From: Mycolicibacterium diernhoferi
Lineage (GTDB): Bacteria > Actinomycetota > Actinomycetes > Mycobacteriales > Mycobacteriaceae
Direction of reading: 5' to 3'
NCBI RefSeq assembly: GCF_019456655.1
Contig: NZ_CP080332.1
Location: 5,022,001-5,086,000, forward strand
Length of the DNA stretch: 64,000 bases
The position numbers were made by a program, and so were the translations under genes. The notes under the pieces were generated by a model. That model was given only the letters and a program-made list of their open reading frames with translations. It was not told the origin of the DNA and ran no database searches. Shown piece by piece: positions 17,155 through 25,208 of this stretch. The stretch's first letter is position 1. Every line of letters begins with the position of its first letter.

Positions 17155-18329
17155 CCCACCACCAGCATCGCGACCGCGAACCCGGCGCCCGCCACTCCCG
17201 AGACGAGCAGCGGCAGCGTGCCGTCGGAACCCCAGGCCAGCCCGGCCCAGACCCCGGCGAACAGGATCGCGAAACCACTGGCGCCGCCGTAGATACCCTG
17301 GGCGCTGGCCTGCAGGTCGGGCCCGACCAGCGAGGAGATCCAGGCCTTGCCGACCCCGTCGGTACAGGCGGTGAACAGTCCGTAGACGCCGATCAACAGC
17401 CACGCCGCGCCTCGATCCGTGGTCAGACCCAGGCCGGTGTAGCCGATCGCGAAGAAGACCAGCCCGATGCCGAACACCGGGATCCGGCCGATCCGGTCGG
17501 CCAGCAGCCCGGCCGGAAAACTGGCCAGTGCATAGACCAGGTTGTAGCCGACGTAGGCCAGGATGACGTCGACGACGGAGAAGCCGATCTCGGAGAGCCG
17601 TAACAGCAGCAGTGCGTCGGGAAAGTTGATCAGACCGAAGGCCACCAGCGCGGCGCAGATGCGCCAGTACCGCCGCGGCAGATCCTTGACCCGGGCGAAG
17701 ACGGGCTCGCGGGTCCCGGTTGTCGTCTGCACCCGCCTGGGTTCACGCACCAGGAACACCAACGCCACGCTGAGGGCGGCGGGCACGGCCGCGATCCACA
17801 GCAGCGGGCCGATCCGGTGGTCGAGCAGTTCGTAGCCGGCCAGCCCGATCAGCGGGCCGACGACGGCCCCGGCGGTGTCCATCGCGCGGTGGAATCCGAA
17901 CACCCGGCCGCGCGCGGCATCGTCGATTCCGGCCACCAGCAACGCATCTCGCGGTGCGCCGCGCAGCCCCTTGCCGAGCCGGTCCACCACCCGGCCGGCC
18001 AGTACCCCGTGCCAGGACACGAACGCCGCGACCATCACCTTGCCGAGGGCGGCCATGCCGTAACCGGTGGCGATGAGCGGACGGCGGGCGAACCGGTCAC
18101 CCAGTGGCCCGGAGGCCAGCTTGGTCATCGACGCCGCGCCCTCGGCGGCTCCTTCGATCGCCCCGACGACGGCCGGCGGCGCGCCCAGCACGGTGGTCAG
18201 ATAGATCGGCAGCAGTGGGTAGAGCAGTTCGCTCGCGGTGTCCTGCAGGAAGGACACCGCCGAGAGCAGCCGGACGTTGCGGGTCAGCCACGCTCTGGGC
18301 ACAGTGCCCATCCTGCCGCGCCGTTCCAC
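17112..18329 (-). CDS. MFS transporter under a KstR-type operator
   Basis: 405-residue 12-helix major facilitator. Family signs are the loop 2-3 motif GPLGDRFARRPLI and its second-half counterpart AGLLADRIGRIPVFG, plus the central cytoplasmic loop around residues 195-225 (REPRRVQTTTGTREPVFARVKDLPRRY). It belongs to the group of proton-linked drug/metabolite exporters annotated generally as MFS. GTG 18329 is chosen because TAGTTT ends exactly 6 nt upstream (leaderless); ATG 18311 is the alternative. A KstR consensus box overlaps this -10, so expression is probably raised by cholesterol-derived CoA esters. The substrate, perhaps a steroid intermediate, is inference. Confidence 0.85.
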   Translation of the reverse strand: MERRGRMGTVPRAWLTRNVRLLSAVSFLQDTASELLYPLLPIYLTTVLGAPPAVVGAIEGAAEGAASMTKLASGPLGDRFARRPLIATGYGMAALGKVMVAAFVSWHGVLAGRVVDRLGKGLRGAPRDALLVAGIDDAARGRVFGFHRAMDTAGAVVGPLIGLAGYELLDHRIGPLLWIAAVPAALSVALVFLVREPRRVQTTTGTREPVFARVKDLPRRYWRICAALVAFGLINFPDALLLLRLSEIGFSVVDVILAYVGYNLVYALASFPAGLLADRIGRIPVFGIGLVFFAIGYTGLGLTTDRGAAWLLIGVYGLFTACTDGVGKAWISSLVGPDLQASAQGIYGGASGFAILFAGVWAGLAWGSDGTLPLLVSGVAGAGFAVAMLVVGYRAKGGVPTPVIE

Positions 18330-18335
18330 ATCGGG

Positions 18336-18357
18336 AAACTAGAACGTGTTCTAGTAT
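18336..18357. promoter_or_regulatory. KstR operator between two leaderless promoters
   Basis: TAGAACGTGTTCTA (18340-18353) is an exact, fully palindromic match to the KstR consensus TNNAACNNGTTNNA of mycobacterial cholesterol genes. It overlaps the minus-strand -10 TAGTTT (18336-18341, for the MFS gene) and the plus-strand -10 TAGTAT (18352-18357, for the F420 oxidoreductase), so one repressor site can shut both genes. Confidence 0.88.
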
Positions 18358-18364
18358 CTGGACC

Positions 18365-19246
18365 ATGCGGTTCACCTATGCGGAAGCCATGACCGATCCG
18401 AAGTACTACATCCCGTTGGCGAAAGCCGCTGACGAGGCCGGATACCACGCGATGACGATCCCGGACAGTATCGCCTACCCCGAGGTGTCCGATTCGAAGT
18501 ATCCCTACACCGAGGACGGCAACCGGGAGTTCCTGGACGGTAAGTCGTTCATCGAGTCGTTCACCCTGATCGGCGCACTGTCCGCGGTCACCACCCGCCT
18601 GCACTTCAACATCTTCGTGCTGAAGCTGCCGATCCGCCCGCCGGCGCTGGTGGCCAAGCAGGCCGGCTCGCTGGCCGCCATGTTCGACAACCGCCTGGGT
18701 CTCGGCGTCGGCACCAGCCCGTGGCCGGAGGACTACGAGGTGATGGGTGTGCCGTTCGCCCGCCGCGGCAAGCGGATGGACGAGTGCATCGACGTCATCC
18801 GCGGACTGACCTCCGGGGACTACTTCGAGTACCACGGCGAGTTCTACGACATCCCGAGCACCAAGATGACGCCCGCGCCGACCAAGCCGGTGCCGATCCT
18901 GGTGGGCGGGCACGCCGACGCCGCGCTGCGCCGGGCCGCCCGCAACGACGGCTGGATGCACGGCGGTGGCGACCCGGCCGAACTCGACCCGCTGCTGGCG
19001 AAGTTGGCCAAGTTCCGGGATGAGGAAGAGCGAATCGGGCAGGCCGACGAGTTCCAGATCCACGTCATCTCGATCGACGGGTTCAGCCTCGACGGCATCA
19101 AGCGCCTGGAGGACAAGGGCGTCACCGACGTCATCGTCGGCTTCCGGATTCCCTACATCAAGGGTGAGGACACCGAGCCGCTGGACGCCAAGATCCGCAA
19201 CCTGGAGTGGTTCGCCGAGAACGTCATCGCCAAAGCGAACGGATAG
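18365..19246 (+). CDS. LLM-class F420-dependent oxidoreductase (Rv3520c-like)
   Basis: 293-residue luciferase-like TIM-barrel flavin/F420 enzyme. The N-terminus MRFTYAEAMTDPKYYIPLAKAADEAGY, the segment VLKLPIRPPALVAKQAGSLA, LGVGTSPWPEDYEVMGVPFA, and the C-terminus closely match M. tuberculosis Rv3520c, a KstR-regulon member encoded with cholesterol ring-degradation genes. Its exact reaction is not settled. The perfect KstR box overlapping its promoter supports the same regulon here. ATG 18365 lies 7 nt after TAGTAT. It is followed by a small DUF4440 gene that could be co-transcribed. Confidence 0.92.
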   Translation: MRFTYAEAMTDPKYYIPLAKAADEAGYHAMTIPDSIAYPEVSDSKYPYTEDGNREFLDGKSFIESFTLIGALSAVTTRLHFNIFVLKLPIRPPALVAKQAGSLAAMFDNRLGLGVGTSPWPEDYEVMGVPFARRGKRMDECIDVIRGLTSGDYFEYHGEFYDIPSTKMTPAPTKPVPILVGGHADAALRRAARNDGWMHGGGDPAELDPLLAKLAKFRDEEERIGQADEFQIHVISIDGFSLDGIKRLEDKGVTDVIVGFRIPYIKGEDTEPLDAKIRNLEWFAENVIAKANG

Positions 19247-19271
19247 CCCGCAACCTGGGTACCCGGTACCC

Positions 19272-19631
19272 ATGGAAGAGGAGTTACTGGAAGCGGAACG
19301 GGCGGGCTGGGATTCGCTGTGCGATTCCACCGGTTCAGAGTTCTACGGACGCATCATGCTGGCAGACGCGGTGATGGTGCTGGCCAACGGCATGGTCATG
19401 GACCGCGACACCGTGGTGGATGCGCTGTCCCAGTCGCCGCCGTGGCGTAGCTACCAGATCAGTGACGTCCGCTGCATCCGGATCGACGCCGACAACGCAG
19501 TGCTGGTCTACACCGGCACCGGGTACCGGGACGGTCCCGAACCCGCGTTCACCGGCACGATGTCGAGCGTCTATCACCGCCGCGACGGCCAGTGGCGACT
19601 TGCGCTCTACCAGCAGACCGAACTCGGTTGA
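19272..19631 (+). CDS. DUF4440/SnoaL-like protein
   Basis: 119 residues with an NTF2-like alpha+beta cone: helix EEELLEAERAGWDSL, then FYGRIMLADAVMVLANGMVMDRDTVV, and strands ending YHRRDGQWRLALYQQTEL, the standard close of DUF4440 proteins. These bind small ligands or act as isomerase-like enzymes; no catalytic set is clear here. It starts 25 bp after the KstR-controlled oxidoreductase and is likely part of its transcript. A TACCCGGTACC palindrome lies just before the ATG. Function unknown. Confidence 0.75.
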   Translation: MEEELLEAERAGWDSLCDSTGSEFYGRIMLADAVMVLANGMVMDRDTVVDALSQSPPWRSYQISDVRCIRIDADNAVLVYTGTGYRDGPEPAFTGTMSSVYHRRDGQWRLALYQQTELG

Positions 19632-19635
19632 CCGG

Positions 19636-20775
19636 TCAGGTCAGCAGGGCCTCGACGGCCGCCGGACCGAGTACCTGATCCAGCACCATCATCGCCGTCC
19701 CGACGGTGGCCGAACGGTCGCCGTGGGTCGCCGGGCGCACCCGGAGATCGCCGGTGGCCTGCGCAGTCGCGTTGCCGTACAGCGTCTCTCGCAGACCGGC
19801 CACGAAGATGTCGTGCACGCCCGCCATGTCACCGGCGATCACGATCAGCGCCGGGTTGAGCAGGTTCACCGCCGGCGCGATGCCCTCCCCCACATGGCGG
19901 CCGCTGTCGCGCACCATCCGGCGCGCCTCCGGATCACCGTCGTGGGCCAGCTCGGCCACGTCGCGCAGATGCCGGACGGAGCGCCCCTGCTGCTGCAGCG
20001 CTCGCACGATGGCCCAGCCACCGGCCACGGCCTCCAGGCAGCCCGTGTCCCCACACCGGCACGGGACTCCTTGTGCCGCAAGGACCTTGTTGTGCCCGAA
20101 CTCGCCCGCGGCCGAATTGGCGCCGTGCAGCAGCACACCACCGGCGACGATGCCGGCCCCCAGCCCACTGGAGGCCTTGAGCACCAGCACATCGGCGGCC
20201 TCGCCGCGCTCGGCCAGGGCGATCGCGTTGGCGTCGTTACCCAGCACCACCGTCGTGCCCGCCCGCGGCAGCCCGCCGAAATACGGCCGCAGGTCCACGC
20301 CGTCCCAGCCCCGCAGGATCGCCGAACCGCAGCTGCACCCCCGCTCGGCATCCACCGCGCCCGGCAGGCTCAGCCCCACCCCGTAGACGGTGACACCGGG
20401 GAACTGTTCCAGCAGCACGTCGAGACCCTTGATCACGTCGGGCATCAGATCGTCGGGGCCGAGCGCGACTTCTTGGTCGATGTCGGTCAGCGCCAGGACG
20501 GTGCCGGCCAGGTTGCACACCGCGAGCCGGGTGCGGCTGATCCCGACCGCCGCCGACAGCACCACTCCCGCGTCCGCGTTGAAGCTCAACTGGGTCGCCG
20601 GGCGGCCACCGGTCGAGGGCGCAGGTTCACATTCGACGACCAGCCCGGAGTCCAGCAGCACCGCCAGCCGCGCTCCGACCGCGGTGCGGGACAGTCCGGT
20701 GTGGGCCGCGATCTCTGCGCGGGTGATCTCCCCACGCTCCCTGATCAGGGCGAATACCTCGCCAACGCCGGCCAT
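19636..20775 (-). CDS. ROK-family transcriptional regulator/sugar kinase homologue
   Basis: 379 residues. Residues 1-60 are a winged helix (EVFALIRERGEITRAEIAAHTGLSRTAVGARLAVLLDSGLVVE). From about residue 70 there is an actin-like ROK domain with VLGNDANAIALAERGEA, SSGLGAGIVAGGVLLHGANSAAGEFGH and the zinc motif CRCGDTGCLEAVAGG. The HTH-ROK layout is that of NagC/Mlc/XylR repressors that sense a sugar or sugar phosphate. It is divergent from an MFS gene (100 bp between starts), the most likely target. ATG 20775 gives a normal N-terminus. The ligand is unknown. Confidence 0.88.
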   Translation of the reverse strand: MAGVGEVFALIRERGEITRAEIAAHTGLSRTAVGARLAVLLDSGLVVECEPAPSTGGRPATQLSFNADAGVVLSAAVGISRTRLAVCNLAGTVLALTDIDQEVALGPDDLMPDVIKGLDVLLEQFPGVTVYGVGLSLPGAVDAERGCSCGSAILRGWDGVDLRPYFGGLPRAGTTVVLGNDANAIALAERGEAADVLVLKASSGLGAGIVAGGVLLHGANSAAGEFGHNKVLAAQGVPCRCGDTGCLEAVAGGWAIVRALQQQGRSVRHLRDVAELAHDGDPEARRMVRDSGRHVGEGIAPAVNLLNPALIVIAGDMAGVHDIFVAGLRETLYGNATAQATGDLRVRPATHGDRSATVGTAMMVLDQVLGPAAVEALLT

Positions 20776-20862
20776 GCCATCGATTGGACCACGACGGCGT
20801 AAGTTTCGCCACTTTCGCCGGAAAAAAGCAAAACTGATTTGATGATGAGACGTAAGTCGCTC

Positions 20863-20868
20863 TACGCT
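20863..20868 (+). promoter_or_regulatory. -10 element for the AraJ-like MFS gene
   Basis: TACGCT ends 6 nt before GTG 20875, the leaderless spacing. AT-rich repeats upstream (AAGTTTCGCC, ACTTTCGCCGG at 20801-20821) are candidate operators for the divergent ROK regulator. Confidence 0.5.
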
Positions 20869-20874
20869 TGGCCG

Positions 20875-22083
20875 GTGACATCCCGCCTCGACCGCCCCAC
20901 CCGCCCGCAGTCCGTCGTGGCCCCCGACCCGACGGTGCGGTGGCTTGCGGTCTTCGCGCTGGCGATCGGCGGTTTCGCGATCGGCACCACCGAGTTCGTG
21001 GCGATGGGCCTGCTGCCCGACATCGCCGCCGGCCTGCGCGTCACCGAACCGGTCGCCGGCCATGTCATCTCGGCCTACGCGATGGGTGTCGTCATCGGGG
21101 CGCCACTGATCGCCGCGCTGACGGCCCGGATGCCGCGCCGGAACCTGCTGCTGGGCCTGATGGTGGTGTTCACCGTGGCCAACCTGGCCAGCGTCTTCGC
21201 CCCCACCTACGGCACCTTGATTGCCGCGCGCTTCATCGCCGGCCTCCCGCACGGCGCGTACTTCGGGATCGCCGCCCTGGTGGCCGCGCATCTGATGGGC
21301 CCGCAGAATCGGGCCAAGGCGGTGTCGCATGTCCTCACCGGGTTGACGGTCGCCACCGTGCTGGGAGTGCCGGTGGCCTCCTGGCTCGGCCAGCACTTCG
21401 GCTGGCGCAGCGCGTTCGGGCTCGTGGTGGCGATCGGCCTGGTGACCCTGACTGCGCTGTGGTTCTGGTTGCCCGGCATGCACTCGATGCACGTCACGAG
21501 TCCGCTCACCGAACTCGGCGCGCTCAAGCGCCCGCAGGTGCTGTTGGCCCTGCTGGTCGGGATGATCGGCTTCGGCGGCATGTTCGCGGTGTACACCTAC
21601 ATCGCCACCACGCTGACCGACGTCGCGGGCCTGTCACGCGGCATGATTCCGCTGGCGCTCATGATCTTCGGCGTGGGCATGGTGGTCGGGAACCTGGTCG
21701 GCGGAAAGATGGCCGACATCTCGGTGGTCGGCTGGCTGTACGCCTCGATGATCGCGCTCACCATCGTCCTCGCGGCGTTCGTGGCCGCCGCCCACAATCC
21801 GTGGACCGCGCTGCTGGGCCTGTTCTGCATCGGCGCGGTGGGCTCCTCCATCGCGCCCGCGCTGCAGTCGCGGCTGATGGATGTCGCCCACGATGCGCAG
21901 TCCCTGGCCGCCGCCCTGATGCACTCGGCGTTCAATTTCGCCAACGCGACCGGCGCCTGGGTCGGCGGGCTGGTGATCGCCGCCGGGTACGGCTACACCG
22001 CGCCGGCCGCCGCCGGGGCGATGCTGGCGGTGGGTGGGCTGCTGGTGCTCACCGTCTCGGTGCTGCTCGAGCGGCGGTCCTGA
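20875..22083 (+). CDS. MFS transporter, AraJ/sugar-efflux type
   Basis: 402 residues, 12 membrane helices. The opening GGFAIGTTEFVAMGLLPDIA is the hallmark of the DHA1 group containing AraJ, YdhP and NepI-like efflux proteins, and ALTARMPRRNLLLGLM is the loop 2-3 motif. Such proteins export sugars, nucleosides or drugs by proton antiport. The divergent ROK (sugar-sensing) regulator suggests a carbohydrate-related substrate, which is inference. GTG 20875 is chosen for its leaderless promoter; TTG 20839 and ATGs 20842/20845 lie in the same frame but would add charged residues before the first helix. Confidence 0.88.
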   Translation: MTSRLDRPTRPQSVVAPDPTVRWLAVFALAIGGFAIGTTEFVAMGLLPDIAAGLRVTEPVAGHVISAYAMGVVIGAPLIAALTARMPRRNLLLGLMVVFTVANLASVFAPTYGTLIAARFIAGLPHGAYFGIAALVAAHLMGPQNRAKAVSHVLTGLTVATVLGVPVASWLGQHFGWRSAFGLVVAIGLVTLTALWFWLPGMHSMHVTSPLTELGALKRPQVLLALLVGMIGFGGMFAVYTYIATTLTDVAGLSRGMIPLALMIFGVGMVVGNLVGGKMADISVVGWLYASMIALTIVLAAFVAAAHNPWTALLGLFCIGAVGSSIAPALQSRLMDVAHDAQSLAAALMHSAFNFANATGAWVGGLVIAAGYGYTAPAAAGAMLAVGGLLVLTVSVLLERRS

Positions 22084-22100
22084 CCCCGGGTCGCTACGCT

Positions 22101-22117
22101 CTCCCCGCAAGCGGGAG
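22101..22117. terminator. Short GC hairpin between convergent genes
   Basis: CTCCCCGCAAGCGGGAG folds into a 7-bp stem with one bulge and an AA loop. It sits 17 nt after the MFS stop and about 25 nt before the DUF5709 stop. A degraded form of the post-stop 18-mer lies at 22084-22101. Confidence 0.5.
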
Positions 22118-22140
22118 TTACCCCCAGCCCGCCGGCGCCG

Positions 22141-22533
22141 CTAATCCTCGATCACGTGCACGGCGGCCTCTTCCGCGGAGGCCGCCCCGCCGTCGATGCC
22201 GACATCGCGGCCCAGCAGCGCGGGCTCGTCATCCTCACCGAAGCCGGCGTCGGGTGCGACCAGCCGGCCGGACCTGGTGGCGCCGACCTCGTCCTCGCCG
22301 AACTGCTCGTCGCGGCCGTCGCCGTCATCGAGGGCCTGGTCCGGTTGCTCGTCGGCCAATCGTTGATCGAGGGTCTCGTGCTCACGCGGGTCCCGCCAGC
22401 GCTCCGGCGGCGAGTATCCCTCGTCGAGCAGATCGTCGACCCCGCGGTCCAGCAGGGTGTCCTCCGCTGACAGCTGGTCCTCTTCCTCAGGGCTGTAAGC
22501 CCCTCCGGTCTCTTCCGGGAGTTCTGCAGTCAT
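22141..22533 (-). CDS. Acidic DUF5709 protein
   Basis: 130 residues, very acidic and without membrane helices. The N-terminal part GAYSPEEEDQLSAEDTLLDRGVDDLLDEGYSPPERWR and the C-terminal DVGIDGGAASAEEAAVHVIED are the two conserved blocks of DUF5709, a family confined to actinobacteria and of unknown function, probably largely disordered in the middle. It lies 9 bp upstream of, and on the same strand as, the end of the glycosyltransferase gene, so both may share a transcript. Confidence 0.8.
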   Translation of the reverse strand: MTAELPEETGGAYSPEEEDQLSAEDTLLDRGVDDLLDEGYSPPERWRDPREHETLDQRLADEQPDQALDDGDGRDEQFGEDEVGATRSGRLVAPDAGFGEDDEPALLGRDVGIDGGAASAEEAAVHVIED

Positions 22534-22542
22534 GGCTTCACG

Positions 22543-23814
22543 CTACTCACCACAGCGCTTGAGGACATTGGCAATCGAATCCACCGGGGTGGTCGCCTCG
22601 ATCGCCCGGCGCAAGCCCGCCGCGGCCTCGCGGTAACGGCCATCTCCGAGCACCCGGTCCACGGCGGCACCGATCGATGCCGCCAACGGTGTCGAGGTTC
22701 CCAGGTCGACACCCACCCCGGTGTGCTCGACGCGGGCCGCGACCTCGGCCTTGTCCGACGTCTCACCGGCGACCACCAACGGCACACCGTGGCTCAACGC
22801 GTACTGCACCCCGCCGTAACCGCCGTTGGTCACCATCGCACCGACCATCGGCATCAGCGCCGAGTAGGGCACCCAGTCGGCCACCCGGGCATTCGCCGGC
22901 ACCGACAACCGGGCATCCGGGCGGCCCGTGCTGACCACCACCAGCAGATCCTCACGCTCGGCGAGCGCCTCCAGGGTGGGGGCGATCAGCTGGCCGAGAT
23001 CGGTGTTGTCGAACGTGCCCTGGGTGACGTGGACCACCGCCTCGGCCCCGTGCAGATCCGGCCACCAATCCGGTAACCCCTTGTCCACCTTGCCCTTACC
23101 GGGCAGCACCGGCCCCACGAACTCGACGCTCGGCGGGAGGTCCGAACGCGGATACTCGAAGTCTTCGACCGAAAGCTGCACGATCCCGTCCGCCAGCCGG
23201 GGCCAGTCACTGATGAACACCGGCGATGACCGCGAGCCCGCCGCGGCCAGCGCCCGGTCGAATCTGCGTTGGCTGCCGCGCATGATCACGCGATGTGCGA
23301 CGGTCGTCATGGGCCGATAGTCGACCCCGGGCTCCGGGCGGCGGGCCATCCCGAACGGCGGGACCTCGGCGCCCGACAGCGTCAGCGGTCCCACGTTGCA
23401 GACCACCACCGGCGGCCGTGGCGCGTCCCCCAGCAGCATCGGCAGCACCCCGGTGAAGGTGATGTCGGCCAGCACCGCGTCGGCGGGCAGATCCCGCAGC
23501 GCCGCTGCCAGGGAACGGGATTGCGCGCCGAGCGGGCGGGCAAACACGGTGTCCAGTTCGGCGCGCCCCAGCCAGAACCGCCGCAACTGCACGGGCAGCC
23601 GGCGCAATGCTGCCGGCGCCGCGGACGGCGGGTCGAGGCGGACCTCGGCGGGCAGTGCCCTCATCGACAGACCGGCCGCGCGGACCGGGCCGGTGTAACC
23701 GGCGCCGGTGAGCACGGTGACGTGGTGGCCGAGTTCGCGGAGTCCGACGCCGATGTCCAGCATGGGCAGCACGTGTCCCCGTATCGGGCTGACGGCAAGC
23801 AGGTATCGGGCCAA
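22543..23814 (-). CDS. UGT/MGT-type glycosyltransferase (GT1)
   Basis: 423 residues, GT-B fold. N-terminal acceptor domain opens with LLAVSPIRGHVLPMLDIGVGLRELGH; the C-terminal donor domain carries VHVTQGTFDN, LVVVSTGRPDAR, VADWVPYSALMPMVGAMVTNGGYGGVQYALSHGVPLVV and the sugar-contact region around GETSDKAEVAARV. Relatives glycosylate lipids, polyketides and, as CrtX, carotenoids; it resembles the Rv1524/Rv1526c type. It starts from TTG 23814 behind a strong Shine-Dalgarno (AAGGAAGAGG). It is divergent from the carotenoid operon with a tiny membrane gene between, so a role in carotenoid glycosylation is possible but unproven. Confidence 0.85.
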   Translation of the reverse strand: MARYLLAVSPIRGHVLPMLDIGVGLRELGHHVTVLTGAGYTGPVRAAGLSMRALPAEVRLDPPSAAPAALRRLPVQLRRFWLGRAELDTVFARPLGAQSRSLAAALRDLPADAVLADITFTGVLPMLLGDAPRPPVVVCNVGPLTLSGAEVPPFGMARRPEPGVDYRPMTTVAHRVIMRGSQRRFDRALAAAGSRSSPVFISDWPRLADGIVQLSVEDFEYPRSDLPPSVEFVGPVLPGKGKVDKGLPDWWPDLHGAEAVVHVTQGTFDNTDLGQLIAPTLEALAEREDLLVVVSTGRPDARLSVPANARVADWVPYSALMPMVGAMVTNGGYGGVQYALSHGVPLVVAGETSDKAEVAARVEHTGVGVDLGTSTPLAASIGAAVDRVLGDGRYREAAAGLRRAIEATTPVDSIANVLKRCGE

Positions 23815-23851
23815 TCCTCTTCCTTCGCTCGGTCCTGAGGTGCCCTGATCG

Positions 23852-24010
23852 TCAGCCGATGAAACCGCCGGCGATCAGCACGACCGCGACGACCAGCAGC
23901 GCCACAATGCCCAGGATGAGGACCGTCCGTCGAATGCCGTTGCGGGCGCCGCCTTCTGGGTGATCGTCGCCGGGCGGTCGGGGTGCGTTGTGCGGATGGT
24001 GGGTGGGCAC
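23852..24010 (-). CDS. 52-residue single-pass membrane protein
   Basis: Too short for most gene finders. GTG 24010 opens a frame with a polar, His/Pro/Gly-rich head (MPTHHPHNAPRPPGDDHPEG), a basic patch (GIRR), then one hydrophobic helix TVLILGIVALLVVAVVLIAG and the end GFIG. The head-basic-TM layout is typical of small mycobacterial membrane proteins. It is 37 bp upstream of the glycosyltransferase on the same strand and divergent from crtE. Function unknown; a membrane anchor for neighbouring enzymes is only a guess. Confidence 0.6.
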   Translation of the reverse strand: MPTHHPHNAPRPPGDDHPEGGARNGIRRTVLILGIVALLVVAVVLIAGGFIG

Positions 24011-24055
24011 GGCAAACGACTACCCGACCACCGTCACGACAAACACCGGCGGTGA

Positions 24056-24081
24056 TGCTTAGAACCCGCGAAAGCGGGTAA
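24056..24081 (+). promoter_or_regulatory. SigF-like promoter and GAAA hairpin before crtE
   Basis: TGCTT (24056-24060), 15 nt, then GGGTAA (24076-24081) resembles the SigF pattern GTTT-N15-17-GGGTA with one mismatch, 11 nt before the crtE ATG. SigF control of carotenoid genes is known in M. smegmatis. ACCCGC-GAAA-GCGGGT (24064-24079) is a perfect stem with a GAAA tetraloop that overlaps the -10. Confidence 0.4.
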
Positions 24082-24092
24082 CTACAGGCCCG

Positions 24093-25208
24093 ATGGCATC
24101 CCGATCCGAGGTCGCGACCGAGCCCCCCGTCGTCGCAGGCCCCACGGCAGCAAGGTGGCTGGCGCCGTTGCGCCGATCGGTGCTCGGCGCGGTCACCGAG
24201 TTCCTCGATGTGAACTGCCGCGAGGCGCTCTACGGGGCGCACGTCGACATCGCCGAACTGGTGCTGCGCGGCATGCTCGCCGAGGGCAAGTGTCTGCGGT
24301 CGACCTACCTGTACCTGGGCTGGCAATGCGGTGCGCGGCCTGATGCCGCCGCGCTGCGGGCCGCGGCCAGCCTTGAGCTGCTGCACGCCTTCGCGCTGCT
24401 GCAGGACGACGTGATGGACGAATCCTCGATGCGACGGGGACGCCCGAGTGCGCACCGCGCCTTCGAACGCTGGCACCGCGAGCGCGGCCTGCCCGGATCC
24501 TCGGCGCGGTTCGGAGAGTCCGCGGCCGTGCTGCTCGGCGATCTCTGCCTGGTCTGGGCCGAGCAGATGCTGCGCGAGAGCGGGCTGGAGGAGGCCGCCC
24601 TGGCCCGGGCCTGGCCGCGCTACGACGCCATGCGGACCGAGCTGGCGATCGGGCAGTTCGCCGACCTGGTCAACGACAGCGCGGGCTTCCCCGACTTCGA
24701 CGATGTGCTGGACGTGGCGCGCCGCAAGTCCGGGAATTACACGGTGCGCCGGCCGCTGGAGATCGGCGCCGCGCTGGCCGGGTGCGACGACGAGGTGATC
24801 GCGGTGCTGGGCCGCTACGGCGAGGCCATCGGTGAGGCCTTCCAGCTCCGCGACGACCTGCTCGGGGTGTTCGGCGCGCCCCGCACGACGGGTAAGCCGA
24901 CGGGCACCGATCTGGTCGCGCGCAAGGCCACCACCGTGGTGGTCGCCGGCTACCGGTTGGCCGGCGGCGCGCAGCAGCGCCAGTTCAAGGAATTCATGAC
25001 GGCGCAGCAGCTCAGCTCCGACGACGTGACCAGATGGCAGGCCCTGATCTCGGAGGTGGGAACCGTGCAACGGATAGAGGACATGATCCACCGACGATTC
25101 GCCGCCGCGGTGCAGGCATTGGACAGCCTGGACGAGGCGCGGCTCCGTCCCGATGCGCGCTCGGCGTTGATCACCATGGCCTCGGCGTGCACCGAACGGG
25201 TCTCCTGA
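24093..25208 (+). CDS. crtE: Geranylgeranyl diphosphate synthase
   Basis: Trans-prenyltransferase of 371 residues that makes the C20 precursor of carotenoids from IPP and allylic diphosphates. First aspartate-rich motif LLQDDVMDES, preceded by GKCLRSTYLYLGW; second motif FQLRDDLLGVFG with the conserved TGKPTGTDLVARKAT stretch. The residues before the first motif (LELLHAFA) control chain length and are typical of GGPP synthases. It is the first gene of the operon; its TGA overlaps the crtI ATG (TGATG). An IdsA-like role in general isoprenoids is less likely given the position. Confidence 0.95.
   Translation: MASRSEVATEPPVVAGPTAARWLAPLRRSVLGAVTEFLDVNCREALYGAHVDIAELVLRGMLAEGKCLRSTYLYLGWQCGARPDAAALRAAASLELLHAFALLQDDVMDESSMRRGRPSAHRAFERWHRERGLPGSSARFGESAAVLLGDLCLVWAEQMLRESGLEEAALARAWPRYDAMRTELAIGQFADLVNDSAGFPDFDDVLDVARRKSGNYTVRRPLEIGAALAGCDDEVIAVLGRYGEAIGEAFQLRDDLLGVFGAPRTTGKPTGTDLVARKATTVVVAGYRLAGGAQQRQFKEFMTAQQLSSDDVTRWQALISEVGTVQRIEDMIHRRFAAAVQALDSLDEARLRPDARSALITMASACTERVS

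Noticed and set aside
22543..23814. Naming the glycosyltransferase crtX.
   Set aside because: It belongs to the broad GT1 family, is transcribed away from the crt operon and is closer to Rv1524-type lipid glycosyltransferases. No carotenoid hydroxylase is adjacent to supply an acceptor hydroxyl.
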